Below, piece after piece: positions 25,663-33,159 of a stretch of 39,806 bases of DNA. The notes beneath the pieces were generated by a model, which did no database searches, had not been told where the DNA came from, and was given only the letters and a program-made list of their open reading frames with translations. The stretch spans positions 1-39,806 of the forward strand of contig CAMBYR010000001.1 of the NCBI GenBank assembly GCA_945872375.1, given 5' to 3'. Source of the stretch: an uncultured Blautia sp. (GTDB taxonomy: Bacteria > Bacillota > Clostridia > Lachnospirales > Lachnospiraceae). Every line of letters starts with the position of its first letter. Positions within the stretch are counted from its first letter, which is position 1. The translations under genes were made by a program, and so were the position numbers.

Positions 25663-26785
25663 TTTTAACAGACCTGCCTTTACAGGAAAGGAATTAGAAT
25701 ATATCCGGGATGCGGTGAACCGCGGGATGCTCTGCGGAGACGGAGCTTATACAAAACAGTGCTCCCGCTGGATGGAAGAGAGGTTTCATGTAAATCATGT
25801 GCTTCTGACACCATCCTGTACTCATGCTCTGGAAATGGCCGCCTATCTGGCAGACATTCAGCCGGGAGATGAGGTGATCATGCCTTCCTATACGTTTGTG
25901 TCGACGGCCGATGCATTTGTGCTCCGGGGGGCGAAGATCGTGTTTACAGACATCCGGCTGGATACCATGAATATGGATGAAACACTGATCGAAGATGCCA
26001 TTACACCAAAAACAAAGGCCATTGTACCTGTTCATTATGCAGGCGTGGCCTGTGAAATGGATACGATTATGGAGATTGCGGCCAGACACCATCTGAAGGT
26101 AATCGAGGATGCGGCCCAGGGAGTAAATGCTTTCTATAAGGGAAGGGCTCTGGGAACCATCGGTGACTTTGGCTGCTACAGCTTCCATGAAACGAAGAAT
26201 TATACCATGGGAGAGGGCGGAGCGCTTCTCTTTCAGGATGAGAAATACCTGGAGCGAGCAGAGATCCTGCGGGAAAAAGGCACGGACAGAAGCCGGTTTT
26301 TCCGGGGCCAGGTAGATAAATACCGGTGGGTGGATTATGGTTCTTCCTATCTGCCCAGTGAACTGAATGCGGCGTATCTTTATGCGCAGCTGGAAGTCTG
26401 TGAAGAAATTGACCGCAAGCGGATGGAAATTTATCACTATTATCATGAACATCTGAAATGCCTTGCCGACGCAGGAGAGATCCTGCAGCCGACAGTTCCA
26501 AAGGAGTGCATCCACAATGCGCATATGTATTTTATCCGTGTGCGTGATCTTAAGACCAGAACAAGGCTTCTTGCATACCTGAAGGAACGGGGAATCTGCA
26601 GTGTATTTCATTATGTACCCCTTCATTCCGCACCGGCAGGCAGGCGTTTTGGAAGATTTCACGGAGAAGATGTGTATACGACAAAGGAAAGCGAACGTCT
26701 TTTGAGGCTTCCGATGTTTTATAATCTTTCCATGGACGAAGTGAAACAGGTAACAGAAGCGATTCTTGCCTTTTTTAAAGGGTGA
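25655..26785 (+). CDS. wecE: dTDP-4-amino-4,6-dideoxygalactose transaminase (WecE/RffA type)
   Basis: PLP-dependent sugar aminotransferase (DegT/DnrJ/EryC1 family), 376 aa from ATG 25655, which overlaps the upstream stop and follows AAAGAGGAAACAG. The PLP lysine is Lys181 in FHETKNYTMGEGGALLF. Further segments strongly recall E. coli WecE: FFRGQVDKYRWVDYGSSYL, VFHYVPLHSAPAG and GEDVYTTKESERLLRLPMFYNLS. WecE makes dTDP-Fuc4N from the RfbB product, and rfbB lies 6 kb upstream. No WecD-type acetyltransferase is nearby, so the amine is free for another acyl donor, such as the product of the ATP-grasp ligases. The Fuc4N versus Qui4N outcome rests on this similarity recalled from memory. Confidence 0.92.
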   Translation: MIDFNRPAFTGKELEYIRDAVNRGMLCGDGAYTKQCSRWMEERFHVNHVLLTPSCTHALEMAAYLADIQPGDEVIMPSYTFVSTADAFVLRGAKIVFTDIRLDTMNMDETLIEDAITPKTKAIVPVHYAGVACEMDTIMEIAARHHLKVIEDAAQGVNAFYKGRALGTIGDFGCYSFHETKNYTMGEGGALLFQDEKYLERAEILREKGTDRSRFFRGQVDKYRWVDYGSSYLPSELNAAYLYAQLEVCEEIDRKRMEIYHYYHEHLKCLADAGEILQPTVPKECIHNAHMYFIRVRDLKTRTRLLAYLKERGICSVFHYVPLHSAPAGRRFGRFHGEDVYTTKESERLLRLPMFYNLSMDEVKQVTEAILAFFKG

Positions 26786-26831
26786 ATCGGGGAAACAATT
26801 TAATGTGAACAGTAACAGAAAGAGGAATATG

Positions 26832-28058
26832 ATGATGAATAACAGGAAAAAATGGAGTACCCTCCGGAAAAAGGGGACGGCAGCAGTCCTTGGGATGATG
26901 CTTGGAGTTTCGTCTATAGCAGTTTCGGTACAGGCATCCCTGGTGGATCTGAATGCTGTTTTTCAGACAGCGCCATCCATTGTTGCGGAAGTTCCGCAGG
27001 GACCGGAAATCACTTCCACGACGGGTGTGGTTATGGAAGCAGAGACAGGAACCGTGATCTATGACAAAGGAGCAGATGCTGCCAGGTATCCTGCCAGCAT
27101 CACAAAGCTGATGACGCTTCTTTTGGCTGTAGAGAACAGCACCATGGATGAAGTGGTGACCTTTACAGAGACAGGGATCCGCGATGTGACTCCCGATTCC
27201 GGAAATATCGGAATGCAGCTTGGAGAACAGATGACTATGCAGGACTGTATTTATGCCATGCATATTTATTCCGCTAATGAGGTGGCTGCACAGATCGCGG
27301 AGCATGTGGGCGGAACGGAGCAGGAATTTATCAATATGATGAATGCCCGTGCCCTGGAGATTGGATGTACCAACACCTTCTTTACCAATGCCAGCGGTCT
27401 GCCTGACGAAAATATGCATACCTGTGCCAAAGATATGGCGCTGATCGTCCGGGAGGGACTGAAAAATGAGACCTTCCGTCAGGTGCTCAGTACGGTGGAT
27501 TATACGATTCCGGCTACAAACCTGAATCCGAATCCCAGGGAGCTTCACACCCATCAGCCGCTGTTTGCGCCGGAAAGCGCCCTGTATTATCAGGGATGCA
27601 TCGGCGGAAAAACAGGAATGACCAACGATGCAGGTCATACGATGGTTACCGTTGCGGAGCGTGACGGACTGACATTTATTGCAGTGACCATGAAAGCGGC
27701 AGATCTGGGAATTTCCAGTGCGGATACCATTTCCATGCTGGATTATAGTTATGCATGGTTCCAGAAGGCATGGTTTGAGCAGCTTGCCGCCGCAGCAGCA
27801 CAGCCCCTGGAAGAAACGCCGGCACCGGAGGTACAGGAGCCGGTAGAAGAGGTGGGCAGTGCTGATGAAGAACCGCTCTATCAGGAGGAAGAAGCCGGGG
27901 AAACAGAAGAAAAAACAGTGGTGAGCAGCAGGCTCACAGAGCTTCGGCCCAAACTTCTGATCGCACTGGCCGTGATGATCGTATTGACGGTGATCCTGTT
28001 TGCCATCCTTGTTATAAAAAAGAAAAAAAGAAGAAAAAACAGAAAAAAGAGAAAATAA
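26832..28058 (+). CDS. Penicillin-binding D-alanyl-D-alanine carboxypeptidase (PBP5/DacF-like)
   Basis: Membrane-bound serine DD-carboxypeptidase that trims the terminal D-Ala from peptidoglycan stem peptides. Active-site motifs are complete: Ser89-x-x-Lys92 in YPASITKLM, Ser147-x-Asn149 in YSANEV and Lys260-Thr-Gly in GGKTGMT. A signal-like segment lies near the N-terminus (VLGMMLGVSSIAVSVQA). The C-terminus is an acidic Pro/Glu linker, one transmembrane helix (~368-390) and a very basic tail (KKKKRRKNRKKRK), so anchoring is by a true helix and not the usual amphipathic tail. Three consecutive ATGs (26829, 26832, 26835) follow AGAGGAA; the middle one is chosen by spacing. It sits between two sugar-pathway blocks. 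Confidence 0.9.
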   Translation: MMNNRKKWSTLRKKGTAAVLGMMLGVSSIAVSVQASLVDLNAVFQTAPSIVAEVPQGPEITSTTGVVMEAETGTVIYDKGADAARYPASITKLMTLLLAVENSTMDEVVTFTETGIRDVTPDSGNIGMQLGEQMTMQDCIYAMHIYSANEVAAQIAEHVGGTEQEFINMMNARALEIGCTNTFFTNASGLPDENMHTCAKDMALIVREGLKNETFRQVLSTVDYTIPATNLNPNPRELHTHQPLFAPESALYYQGCIGGKTGMTNDAGHTMVTVAERDGLTFIAVTMKAADLGISSADTISMLDYSYAWFQKAWFEQLAAAAAQPLEETPAPEVQEPVEEVGSADEEPLYQEEEAGETEEKTVVSSRLTELRPKLLIALAVMIVLTVILFAILVIKKKKRRKNRKKRK

Positions 28059-28100
28059 CTCTATGAATCATAAGAAAAATCAGAAGGAGGACTATGTTTT

Positions 28101-28979
28101 ATGAAGGGAATTATTCTTGCCGGAGGATCCGGAACACGTCTTTACCCGCTGACAAAAGCGATTTCCAAACAGATTATGCCTGTATATGATAAACCAATGA
28201 TCTATTATCCGCTTTCCACACTGATGCTTGCAGGCATCCGTGAGGTGCTGATCATTTCTACGCCAAGGGATCTTCCTGTGTTTGAGGATCTTTTAGGTGA
28301 CGGAAGCCAGCTTGGCATGCGCTTTGCCTATGCGGTACAGGAATCTCCCCGGGGACTGGCAGATGCCTTTATCATCGGAGAGGAATTCATTGGAAACGAT
28401 GCGGTAGCCCTTGTTCTGGGCGACAATATTTTTTATGGACAGAGCTTTTCCAGAGTGCTTCAGAATGCATTCCGCAGAACGCAGGAAGAAGGCGGAGCAA
28501 CTATTTTTGGTTACTATGTCAGAGATCCCAGAGAATACGGCGTTGTAGAATTTGATGAAGAAGGCCGTGCACTGTCCATTGAAGAAAAACCGGAGCATCC
28601 GAAGTCCAATTATGCAGTTCCGGGCCTTTACTTCTACGACAATGATGTAGTGGAAATTGCCAAAAATGTGAAGCCTTCCGCAAGAGGGGAAATTGAGATC
28701 ACCAGCGTGAACAATGAATACCTGAGAAGAGGAAATCTGAAGGTGGAGACCCTTGGACGTGGCTTTGCATGGCTGGATACCGGAAATCACGACGCTCTTC
28801 TGGATGCTGCCGATTTCGTGGCTGCTTTCCAGAAACGCCAGGGACTTTATATTTCCTGTATTGAGGAAATCGCATATAAGAGAGGTTTTATCACAAAAGA
28901 GCAGCTTGTGGAGCTGGCTCAGCCGCTGTTAAAGACAGCATATGGACAATACCTGATTGAAATTGCAGAAGGATTATAA
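28101..28979 (+). CDS. rfbA: Glucose-1-phosphate thymidylyltransferase
   Basis: Makes dTDP-glucose from dTTP and glucose 1-phosphate, the first step towards dTDP-deoxy sugars. The 292-aa protein has the nucleotide-binding motif GGSGTRLYPLT at the N-terminus, KQIMPVYDKPMIYYPLSTLM, VLGDNIFYG and IEEKPEHPKSNYAVPGLYFYD, all as in RmlA. It follows AAGGAGG with 10 nt spacing. An out-of-frame ATG at 28094 is ignored. It is the first gene of a block with a reductase and rfbC, while the matching rfbB is about 8 kb upstream. Confidence 0.97.
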   Translation: MKGIILAGGSGTRLYPLTKAISKQIMPVYDKPMIYYPLSTLMLAGIREVLIISTPRDLPVFEDLLGDGSQLGMRFAYAVQESPRGLADAFIIGEEFIGNDAVALVLGDNIFYGQSFSRVLQNAFRRTQEEGGATIFGYYVRDPREYGVVEFDEEGRALSIEEKPEHPKSNYAVPGLYFYDNDVVEIAKNVKPSARGEIEITSVNNEYLRRGNLKVETLGRGFAWLDTGNHDALLDAADFVAAFQKRQGLYISCIEEIAYKRGFITKEQLVELAQPLLKTAYGQYLIEIAEGL

Positions 28980-28993
28980 AAAGGGGCGAAACT

Positions 28994-29824
28994 ATGAAAT
29001 TTTTGATTACCGGCGCAAACGGGTACATTGGTGCTCATGTAGTAAGGCATTTACTGGATCGGGGACATCAGGTGTATGCCGCAGATATTCAGTTTACCAA
29101 TGTGGATTCAAGAGCAGTCTGCCTTCCGGTAGATATTTTCCAGGCAGATGAAACCATTTATCAGCAGTGCCAGGAGCCGGACGTATGTATTCATATGGCA
29201 TGGCGCAACGGTTTTGTTCACAATTCCGAAGCACATATTACGGATCTTCCCCTTCATTACCGTTTTCTGAAAAATATGATCGACGGCGGTCTGAAGCATG
29301 TGGTGATCATGGGAAGCATGCATGAAGTAGGCTACTGGGAGGGAGCCATCCGGGAAGATACTCCGACCAATCCCATGTCCCTCTATGCCATTGCAAAAAA
29401 TACTCTTCGCCAGGTGGCACAGCAGCTTGTCAAGGACACGGATGTATGCCTTCAGTGGCTTCGGGGATATTATATTCTGGGAGATGATCTGAGAAGCAAT
29501 TCCATTTTTGGAAAGATCCTGAGAGCAGATATGGAAGGAAAAGAAACCTTCCCCTTTAATTCCGGAAAAAATAAATATGATTTTATTGATATCGAAGAGC
29601 TTGCAGCACAGATTTCGGCTGCTGCAGAACAGACGGAGATCGACGGCATCATAAACTGCTGCTCCGGAAATCCGGTGACGCTTGCAGAAAAGGTGGAGGA
29701 ATTTATCCGCGACCATGAACTGAAGATCCGTCTGGCTTATGGTGCATTCCCGGATCGTGCGTACGATTCTCCGGGAGTCTGGGGAGATAATACGAAAATT
29801 TCGGAAATTATGAAGAAAGCGTAA
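28994..29824 (+). CDS. Extended-SDR reductase/epimerase, possible dTDP-4-keto-sugar reductase
   Basis: A 276-aa NAD(P)-dependent short-chain dehydrogenase. The nucleotide-binding motif is ITGANGYIGAHV (Gly7, Gly10, Gly13) and the catalytic pair is Tyr131 and Lys135 in YAIAK. It lies between rfbA and rfbC, where the L-rhamnose pathway would have rfbD, but the sequence lacks the TGANGQLG start and does not read as a typical RmlD to me. It may instead reduce the 4-keto intermediate to another 6-deoxyhexose, for instance 6-deoxytalose, or act as an atypical rhamnose reductase. The start is preceded by AAAAAGGGGCGAAACT. Confidence 0.75.
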   Translation: MKFLITGANGYIGAHVVRHLLDRGHQVYAADIQFTNVDSRAVCLPVDIFQADETIYQQCQEPDVCIHMAWRNGFVHNSEAHITDLPLHYRFLKNMIDGGLKHVVIMGSMHEVGYWEGAIREDTPTNPMSLYAIAKNTLRQVAQQLVKDTDVCLQWLRGYYILGDDLRSNSIFGKILRADMEGKETFPFNSGKNKYDFIDIEELAAQISAAAEQTEIDGIINCCSGNPVTLAEKVEEFIRDHELKIRLAYGAFPDRAYDSPGVWGDNTKISEIMKKA

Positions 29825-29874
29825 CTGTGAGGGTACTGAACAGTTACAGGAAAGCAAAATGAGAGGTTGAAAAA

Positions 29875-30444
29875 ATGGGAAAAATCAGCGTAGAAACATG
29901 TGAAATTGAAGGATTAAAAATCATTACACCTGCCGTATTCGGAGATGAACGCGGCTATTTTATGGAAACCTACAACTACAATGACTACAAAGCAGCAGGA
30001 ATTGATATGGAATTTGTTCAGGACAATCAGTCCAGCTCCAGAAAGGGTGTTCTGAGAGGACTTCATTTCCAGATCAATTATCCTCAGGATAAACTGGTAC
30101 GCGTTGTCAGCGGTGAGGTATTTGATGTGGCGGTAGATCTTCGTCCCGGTTCCAAAACCTTTGGAAAGTGGTATGGAGTTCTTCTTTCCGCGGAGAATAA
30201 AAAACAGTTTTTCATTCCGAAGAACTTTGCTCACGGCTTTATCGTTCTGTCCGATTCTGCAGAATTCGCATACAAATGCACAGATTTCTATCATCCCAAC
30301 GATGAGGGCGGAATCGCATGGAATGACCCGGAAATCGGCGTAAACTGGCCGATGCCGGAGGGCTTTACGCAGTCTGACCTGATTATTTCTGAAAAAGATC
30401 AGAAGTGGAGCGGTATCAGGGAATACATCAAAAATCAGGGGTAA
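29875..30444 (+). CDS. rfbC: dTDP-4-dehydrorhamnose 3,5-epimerase
   Basis: Epimerises dTDP-4-keto-6-deoxyglucose at C3 and C5 to the L-configured sugar. The 189-aa cupin-type protein has the N-terminal GLKIITPAVFGDERGYFMETY, the catalytic histidine in LRGLHFQ (His64), KLVRVVSGEVFDVAVDLR and IPKNFAHGFIVLSD, all as in RmlC. The start has GAGAGGTTG upstream. With rfbA, rfbB and the neighbouring reductase, it implies an L-configured 6-deoxy sugar in the exported glycan. Confidence 0.96.
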   Translation: MGKISVETCEIEGLKIITPAVFGDERGYFMETYNYNDYKAAGIDMEFVQDNQSSSRKGVLRGLHFQINYPQDKLVRVVSGEVFDVAVDLRPGSKTFGKWYGVLLSAENKKQFFIPKNFAHGFIVLSDSAEFAYKCTDFYHPNDEGGIAWNDPEIGVNWPMPEGFTQSDLIISEKDQKWSGIREYIKNQG

Positions 30445-30450
30445 AAGCAC

Positions 30451-31830
30451 ATGTCCAAAAAAAAGATGCTTGCTGCAGGAATTCTGGCAGTCTGTCTGAT
30501 CGTGCTGAATGTTCTGATCTGGCAGAGAACCTCCCCAAACGGAGAGATGCTGGAGCTGCAGGCGGAAATAGAGTCCGTTCAGATGACGGAAATGAGACTA
30601 TATTACGGGGTAAATGAGGCGTTTACACAGGAGTGCAGTGTTCCGGTGATCTACGGTGATGTGGGAAATGTGCAGAAGCTCTGCTTCTCCTTTCCGTCTG
30701 AAAGCACGTTCCTCCGTCTGGACTTCGGAGAAGGTCTTGGCACCTATCTGGTAAGGAGTCTGACGCTGAATTACGGCAATCAGGCCTGGGAGATTCCCAC
30801 AGAGCTTCTCACAGGCTCGGATAACCTGCAGCAGATGACTCTTGAGGAAACAGAAGAGGGGCTTGAGGCAGTATCCTCCGGGACAGACCCTTATGTGGTG
30901 TTTGAGGTGGGAGGAACCTCTCTTCAGGAGGCTGCCCGGGAGCATCAGAAACGAATGGATCTGATTCAGAATATCTTTCTCCTCCTGGTGTTGGATGCAG
31001 GTGCCCTGCTGGCTGTGCTGTTTCGCCGGAAGCTGACAGGGCTTCCGCTGGAACTGTGGCAGAACCGCAGTCTGATCTGGAAGCTTTCCGTCAATGATTT
31101 TAAGACAAAATATGCCGGTTCCTATCTGGGAATCGTCTGGGCGTTTATTCAGCCGATCGTGACGATCCTGGTTTACTGGTTTGTATTTTCCGTGGGCCTG
31201 AAAGCCGGAAGGGTATCGGAGTATCCCTTTGTTCTCTATCTTGTTTCCGGTATCGTGCCCTGGTTTTTCTTCCAGGATGCTCTGAACGGAGGAACCAATG
31301 CTCTGATCGAGTACAACTATCTGGTAAAGAAAGTGGTATTCAAGATCAGCATTCTCCCGATTGTAAAAATCTTTTCAGCGTTATTTGTACACGTATTTTT
31401 TGTGGTATTTTCCCTTGTGATCTGTGCTTTATACGGATATTTGCCGGGACTTCAGACCATTCAGATCGTGTATTACTCCGGATGTGTTTTCCTGTTTACT
31501 CTTGGGCTTGTCTATGCCACAAGTGCCATTGTGATCTTCTTCCGGGACCTGACGCAGATTATTAATATTGTACTTCAGGTGGGAATCTGGATGACTCCGA
31601 TCATGTGGGATCTGTCCATGCTGGATGCCTATCCGCTGCTGCAGTCCCTGTTTAAGCTGAATCCCATGTACTACATTGTATCAGGCTATCGGGACGCCAT
31701 GCTGGGCAAGGTATGGCTGGTGGAACACTGGAAATGGGGAGTTTATTTCTGGGCAGTCACAGTAGTTCTGTTCCTTCTCGGAGCACTGATCTTCAAACGG
31801 CTGAAGCCGCATTTTGCAGACGTACTGTAA
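30451..31830 (+). CDS. wzm: ABC-2 polysaccharide exporter permease (Wzm) with extra extracytoplasmic domain
   Basis: Membrane subunit of a lipid-linked polysaccharide exporter. The C-terminal part from about residue 205 is an ordinary Wzm/TagG-like permease with six hydrophobic segments (LIWKLSVNDFKTKYAGSYLGIVWAF... FRDLTQIINIVLQVGIWMTPIMW). At 459 aa it is nearly 200 residues longer than usual. The extra N-terminal part has one transmembrane segment (~7-25), a soluble domain (~30-165) with beta-sandwich-like spacing (CFSFPSESTFLRLDFGEG) and a second transmembrane segment (~172-192), so this domain should lie outside the membrane. It pairs with the ATPase gene 17 nt downstream. Confidence 0.88.
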   Translation: MSKKKMLAAGILAVCLIVLNVLIWQRTSPNGEMLELQAEIESVQMTEMRLYYGVNEAFTQECSVPVIYGDVGNVQKLCFSFPSESTFLRLDFGEGLGTYLVRSLTLNYGNQAWEIPTELLTGSDNLQQMTLEETEEGLEAVSSGTDPYVVFEVGGTSLQEAAREHQKRMDLIQNIFLLLVLDAGALLAVLFRRKLTGLPLELWQNRSLIWKLSVNDFKTKYAGSYLGIVWAFIQPIVTILVYWFVFSVGLKAGRVSEYPFVLYLVSGIVPWFFFQDALNGGTNALIEYNYLVKKVVFKISILPIVKIFSALFVHVFFVVFSLVICALYGYLPGLQTIQIVYYSGCVFLFTLGLVYATSAIVIFFRDLTQIINIVLQVGIWMTPIMWDLSMLDAYPLLQSLFKLNPMYYIVSGYRDAMLGKVWLVEHWKWGVYFWAVTVVLFLLGALIFKRLKPHFADVL

Positions 31831-31847
31831 CAAGGAGATAAGAATAA

Positions 31848-33152
31848 ATGGAAGATATTGCAATTTCCGTGCAGCATCTCAGTAAGATGTATAAATTGTA
31901 TGATAAGCCCATGGATCGTCTGAAAGAGTCCCTGGGGCTTACGAGACAGAAAAAATATAAGGAGCATTATGCCTTAAGAGATGTTTCCTTTCAGGTGAAT
32001 CGGGGGGAAACTGTGGGAATTATCGGAACCAACGGTTCCGGTAAATCCACCATTCTGAAAATCATTACCGGCGTACTGAACCAGACCTCCGGAGAGATTG
32101 CGGTCAATGGCAGAATTTCCGCACTTCTGGAACTGGGGGCCGGTTTTAATATGGAATATTCCGGAATCGAGAATGTGTATCTGAATGGTACCATGATCGG
32201 CTTCACAAGAGAAGAAATCGATAAAAAACTAGATGATATTCTGGCGTTTGCGGACATTGGAGATTTTGTCTATCAGCCGGTAAAAACCTATTCCAGCGGT
32301 ATGTTCGTACGGCTGGCGTTTGCCGTTGCCATCAATATTGATCCGGAGATCCTGATCGTAGATGAAGCCCTGTCTGTGGGCGACGTATTTTTCCAGTCCA
32401 AATGCTATCATAAATTTGAAGAATTTAAAAAGATGGGAAAAACCATCCTGTTTGTCAGCCACGATCTGAGCAGTGTGGCAAAATACTGTGACCGGGTAGT
32501 GCTTCTGAACCAGGGAAACAAGGTGGCAGAGGGCGGTCCGAAGGAAATGGTGGATCTTTACAAGCAGCTTCTGGTGCATCAGGGGGATGTGAGCAAACTT
32601 GCTGAGGAACCGGAAGAGCCGGGAGAGACAGCCGGCGGTGAGATGAAGCCGGAGCAGAAAACGGCCATCTGGAAGGACAGCCTGAACAGAAATCCGGGAC
32701 TTCTGGATTATGGAAAAAAGAATGCGGAAATCATCGAGTATGCTATAGTGGATGAAAAAGGTGTCATTACTTCCAGCATTGTAAAGGGTACGGATTTTTC
32801 CGTGATGATGAAGGTGAAATTCCACGAGACCATCGAGGATCCTATTTTTGCGTTTACCGTCAAGGATCTGCAGGGAACCGATATCACAGGAACCAATACC
32901 ATGTATGAAAAACAGAATACCGGGACAGTGAACGCAGGAGAAGAGCGGATCATCACATTCCGGCAGCACATGGACCTTCAGGGAAAAAGCTACCTGCTTT
33001 CCTTTGGCTGTGTGGGATTTGAAAAAAATGAATTTGAAGTGTATCACAGACTTTATGACGCATGTGAACTCAATGTAATATCAGACAAAAACACGGTGGG
33101 ATTTTATGATATGAATTCCCGTGTGACCATAGAAAACGGAGAAAGGAGCTGA
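31848..33152 (+). CDS. wzt: ABC polysaccharide exporter ATPase (Wzt) with C-terminal binding domain
   Basis: ATP-binding subunit of the Wzm/Wzt-type exporter, 434 aa. Walker A is GTNGSGKST (Lys66), the signature is YSSGMFVRLAFA and Walker B is ILIVDEALSVGD; VSHDLSSVAKYCDRV is the H-loop. After the ~245-residue ATPase comes a charged linker and a C-terminal domain (about 285-430) of beta-rich character, as in Wzt proteins whose C-terminal domain recognises the modified non-reducing end of the finished chain. Such recognition implies a chain-terminating modification, and a methyltransferase and a kinase-like gene are found downstream. The start has AAGGAGATAAGAATA upstream. Confidence 0.92.
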   Translation: MEDIAISVQHLSKMYKLYDKPMDRLKESLGLTRQKKYKEHYALRDVSFQVNRGETVGIIGTNGSGKSTILKIITGVLNQTSGEIAVNGRISALLELGAGFNMEYSGIENVYLNGTMIGFTREEIDKKLDDILAFADIGDFVYQPVKTYSSGMFVRLAFAVAINIDPEILIVDEALSVGDVFFQSKCYHKFEEFKKMGKTILFVSHDLSSVAKYCDRVVLLNQGNKVAEGGPKEMVDLYKQLLVHQGDVSKLAEEPEEPGETAGGEMKPEQKTAIWKDSLNRNPGLLDYGKKNAEIIEYAIVDEKGVITSSIVKGTDFSVMMKVKFHETIEDPIFAFTVKDLQGTDITGTNTMYEKQNTGTVNAGEERIITFRQHMDLQGKSYLLSFGCVGFEKNEFEVYHRLYDACELNVISDKNTVGFYDMNSRVTIENGERS

Positions 33153-33159
33153 GAAGATC

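Noticed and set aside
19351..26785. Recently acquired genomic island
   Set aside because: No integrase, tRNA, direct-repeat boundaries or clear change in codon style was seen, although accessory character by function remains possible.
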